Of a DNA stretch of 64,000 nt, positions 60,301-64,000 are shown piece after piece; the stretch's first letter is position 1, and each line of letters opens with the position of its first letter. Where the stretch lies: the NCBI GenBank assembly GCA_008360955.1, contig LUCM01004784.1:102209-166208 (forward strand). Reading direction: 5' to 3'. The notes beneath the pieces were generated by a model that was given only the letters and a program-made list of their open reading frames with translations, ran no database searches and was not told the origin of the DNA. Both the position numbers and the translations under genes were made by a program. The DNA is from Fasciolopsis buskii (Eukaryota; Platyhelminthes; Trematoda; Plagiorchiida; Fasciolidae).

Positions 60301-63300
60301 GACAGGGAAGTTCAACAGACTAATTTAGTGCTCCCGTGTATCCTCGCCCAGATTAGTCTCCGCAAAAGCAAGACAGGGCCGCCCGGGTCAGATTTTTCTT
60401 TAAATCACAGATACTGTCATACAACTAGAAACTGAGACCAGGCTTAGGTTTACCAAACAACTCTTGCCCAAGCTTCGTCCGTTTTCGTTAGGACCAGGTT
60501 TGTTGTTCATTATAAAGATTTATATGTGGTTTGTGTAAAAGTTATTTTGTTTGCGAAACCTTTTCCATGCAACGGATGTGAGGTACTAAACAATCACACA
60601 TTTTCCAGCTTCCCAACAAGACCCCAGTTCTAAACTACAGAATATCCGTTGAGAGTGTTTATCTAGGCACCGGTGCCGGAAAACATTCCAAAGCGACGGC
60701 CAAAGGGGTTTTGTTCCAGCATTTGGAAGAGATTGATGTTTTTTAGCAACTGAGGGTTATAAGCGTAGAAATTAGGCCCACCCGTAATTTGCTGCAACAG
60801 CTGACGTAAACTAAAGTAGCCAAAATTTATTCTTAATTTATCCATAGCTGGGGGCCTGGTTAAAAACCTGTAACGTCTTTGGAGCATATCTTGGGCCTTG
60901 ACAGAAGCAGACAATGATCGCTACTTGAAATTGGAGAAAACAGTTTCAGGGAGAATAAATAAGGGTGGTTGGCAATAACTCTACCTTAAATGGAGTCGTC
61001 TGTGGTGGAAGAAACACAAAGGTCAGTCAAATCAAACACAGACAGTGGTAAGGTATATGCCCGATTGAAATCACCCACAGTACTATGCAGATTATCCCCA
61101 AGAAGAAGAACAATAAACACTCGGAAAGAGACGAGAAAAGATGCGATATTGTGTTGCGAGCTAAGGGAAGCAACGTATAAATTCGTTTTGATAGTGCTGG
61201 TATGACAAGAAAATCTAGAATGACATTGTCACGAGACAGTCAGTTCCGTTTAGCGAGTACGTGTAAACAACTTCCGACTTCTCAGACCAGGAGTTTACGT
61301 AATTTGCCACAGCGCCTCCAGTCTTCCTCTTGTCCGAAGCTCTGTCTTGCCGTTGGACTCTGGAGCTGTCAATTTACACGAGTGACTCAGCAATACCCGG
61401 GTTCAGTCACGATTCTTGTATGCAGTTGACACACGTGTGAGCATGGATCGGTGACTGAATTCTGAGAGACAGATCCGACATTTTTGTGAACAGAGAGCGG
61501 ATGTTGGTACTCAGCAATGTCGGAATGGATATCCCGGCTAGAAGGGTGCGTTGAAGAGCCGCCTACCAGCCAGCACGATTGCCTCCTTTAGATTGGCGAG
61601 AAGACGTTTGAGTTGCATCAGTGCTTGATCCCAGTCCATGTTGAGAAACAAGTAGGTTTCTAAACAACAATACTTCCAAGTAATTGTGGCGGCAAATAAA
61701 AACAGTATTCAAACTAAGTCTACGACAAGAATACAAGGAAACAATATTGACAGGTCTGCAGCACAGCCAGTCAGAGAGCGCAAGTCAGTCGAAAGCGGCA
61801 TTTGTCTCACCAAAAGGGTTTTGTATATGTGATAATATGTATTTCGACCTAACCAATCATTCACACGGAAGACTCGTACCAAATTCGCCCTCCAACGGTC
61901 CAAGGTTTCCCTTGACAATGCAACCGTTTACTGTTGGACTATCGGTCAATATAACGGGAGTCTACCTAATACCTTTTGGGCGAATTCAGCATGTTAGGCT
62001 GAAACTCAAAACATGCAGGTTACGCCTCATGTAATCCGAAGCCAAAAGGCTTGGCCATGTCACCTCTGCCGATGGAGCTACCTGCGTTCCTTTAAAATAG
62101 AGACCAGATTCGAACATATCCCCAGCATTAATCATTCGACCGCATCCGTCGAATCATTGGTTTGGCATCATAGTGTACTCCATTTATCGCCAGCCGGGCT
62201 GGGCGGGCTATGATAAATTTTTCACAGGGCAATAATAATAATCCGCTTACTTCTGGATCACTGGCAGGCATGCTTGAGGATACCGCCAAGTATTTAATTT
62301 CATGAAATAAGCGAAGGACGTTTGAAGGCCACTGTTCTGATGGACAGGGGAAGACGTATGGAATTGAGCGACGCAAAACTACATAGATTGGGAAAGAAAG
62401 AGAAAACGAATGCAACAGGTTGATGATCAAAGATATTTTAGAAGCACCTGCATCCAACGCAACTACTTGCGAATAATATTAATGATAAATTATGTAATTC
62501 TCTTATATCGAGAATGCTTGACGGCATGATCACGTTTTTAAATGCATAGAAAAAGTGAAAAAGAATAGACGTAAAAGGACGTTATTATTGCGCTGAAAGG
62601 CAAAACCTACAGTAAATGCAATGCAAGGAGAGTATGACGCAAAACGTGTGGGGAAAAATAATATTCTGAGGAAGATATATAACACGGTACTCTGCAAACG
62701 CCACAGGCAAGGTCTGATTATGTGCATCAATAGCGGTAGGGTGCGCAACGAGAGGTTTATAAATTCGATAAGAAGAGAAAAATTGGACGTTAAGCCGGAA
62801 TCCTAATGACCTTTGCGGTGTAAATTATTAGTGGGCGATAAAATAGTAGTAAAAATTCTACCAGGTGTCAAGGACACTAGAGGAGAGAGCATCGAAGAGA
62901 GAAAATGTACCCACTATCGGTACCAAAAGTCAGGGCTTAGCTGTGGAAAGACCTAAAGTGCGGCGCTGGGTAGAAAACAGGCAAATGACGAGAACTGGAT
63001 GCAGAACAGTTATATGAAACCCAGGGGTTGCAGGAAATAAACCCTCATTGCTGTTGCATCGCGCGACTGGGATCCAATAATAAAAGGGAAACTTTGCGAT
63101 GGAAAAAAAAACCGAAATAAATAAATCATGGGGAAACACCAGCTCTGTTTTTCCTTGTGTTCTTCATGTTCTTTTTGTTGGCCGAGTCGGGTAATGTAAA
63201 GATCTGTCACCGTCACGTTATAACAAGTTGGAATGACAGGATCACTCGCGCCTCAGCATGGTCTTCATTAGTATTCTGATCGTTTCAATCGGCTAAAGCA

Positions 63301-64000
63301 AGCCAAGCAACCAGTAAAAACTAGTTGGACGTTAACAAATGTTGAATGTATTGGATGCCAGTGTAACTTTGCCAGCAGGTGGTGAAACCTGTAAAATCAT
63401 GTACAAGAACTTTGTGAACGCCTTCAAGAGTTACAAAGTTCGGGCAAGTCATGAGCATCCATAATGTTACCTTATTCTGCTGTGGGTATTCAGCCATCAG
63501 TGGCAATATAAATTAAACTTTTTTCATGCCGTTTCGGTAGTGGTTGCGGCAACGTGCATTTCACCCAGTTGTGGCGATCTGTCTGGTTGTGCATTCCTTT
63601 GAACCGGCAGTGATTTTAGACTTAGCCACGCGGTGAACAGGACCGACAGCAGCGATTAAGACACGGGTGCATGATCTGAAATACCCGTAGTCTGGCTGAG
63701 GTGCTAGCTTTGGCTGATGGTGATGAATAAAAAGGAGGACGAGATAGAAAGGTATGACCCGGTCTTCGGTTGGCCAAAAACTTAGAGGACGGATTGCAAA
63801 TAGTTCACGTAGCTGGTATCTACCGATGGTTTGCAGTCCTAGAATTTAGAAGCAGCATCCATAAGGAAGTTAGATCAAGGAGAATAGTCATGGTATTTGA
63901 AGTCAAGGGAGAAATTAGGACGGACGCACAGCCGCTGAAGTCTTCAGTTGACTCTTGGAGGGTTTATTAATGATAATTATGATAGATTTTTCAGGTAACT
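60301..64000. other. Unassigned right end
   Basis: A minus-strand frame of about 83 codons at 60663-60914 (containing RRYRFLTRPPAMDKLR and ending FGRRFGMFSGTGA) follows an acceptor-like tttcaagtag and might be a terminal exon, but no family is recognised. A plus-strand frame of 116 codons at 61684-62034 and a minus-strand frame at 63321-63506 are similarly anonymous. No transposon motif, repeat or RNA gene was recognised. Confidence 0.35.

Overview
This is eukaryotic DNA, most likely from a parasitic flatworm (Platyhelminthes, Neodermata; trematode or cestode not resolved). The evidence is the density of decayed non-LTR retrotransposons, one of which (33.9-36.0 kb) reads like the RTE-type endonuclease/reverse transcriptase common in flatworm genomes, plus intron-bearing relics of two animal genes. 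There are no bacterial-style operons, no ribosome binding site pattern, no CRISPR array and no recognisable rRNA or tRNA gene. No intact full-length gene is visible; almost every recognisable coding segment is frameshifted or interrupted by stops.

Layout. Positions 1-30.2 kb are AT-rich and poor in recognisable transposons. They hold a TGAG tetranucleotide satellite (2.4-3.0 kb), two short insertions of one repeat family with clear target-site duplications (24.66-24.96 kb and 26.98-27.12 kb), and several exon-like open segments with good splice-site contexts, mostly on the minus strand. Some of these faintly recall the axonemal central-pair protein SPAG17/PF6; that reading is speculative. From about 31 to 61 kb the window changes character and is packed with retrotransposon remains: a minus-strand CR1-like fragment (31.6-33.85), a plus-strand RTE-like element cut off inside its RT (33.87-35.97), a nearly full-length but dead CR1-like element on the minus strand (38.97-43.56), a plus-strand RT tail (44.59-45.85), a minus-strand endonuclease/RT element (48.17-49.97), a minus-strand RT with a ruined catalytic site (53.2-54.85) and a small plus-strand RT tail (55.54-55.82).

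Two host-gene relics lie among these. A DNAJB6-like J-domain chaperone pseudogene (46.26-47.05, plus) keeps its HPD motif and what look like its introns but has a frameshift and stops. A UBAP2L/Lingerer-like relic (60.3-58.9, minus) has a UBA-like segment, an Asn/Arg-rich stretch and a Gln-rich segment in the family's order, interrupted by stops. The last 3.7 kb have nothing I can name.

Nothing here forms a working pathway. The window reads as intergenic or intronic DNA that has accumulated and lost many retroelements. The most distinctive structure is a perfect 106-bp inverted repeat inside a 13-bp target-site duplication, best explained as a retroelement tail inserted together with an inverted copy, as Penelope-like elements often do.
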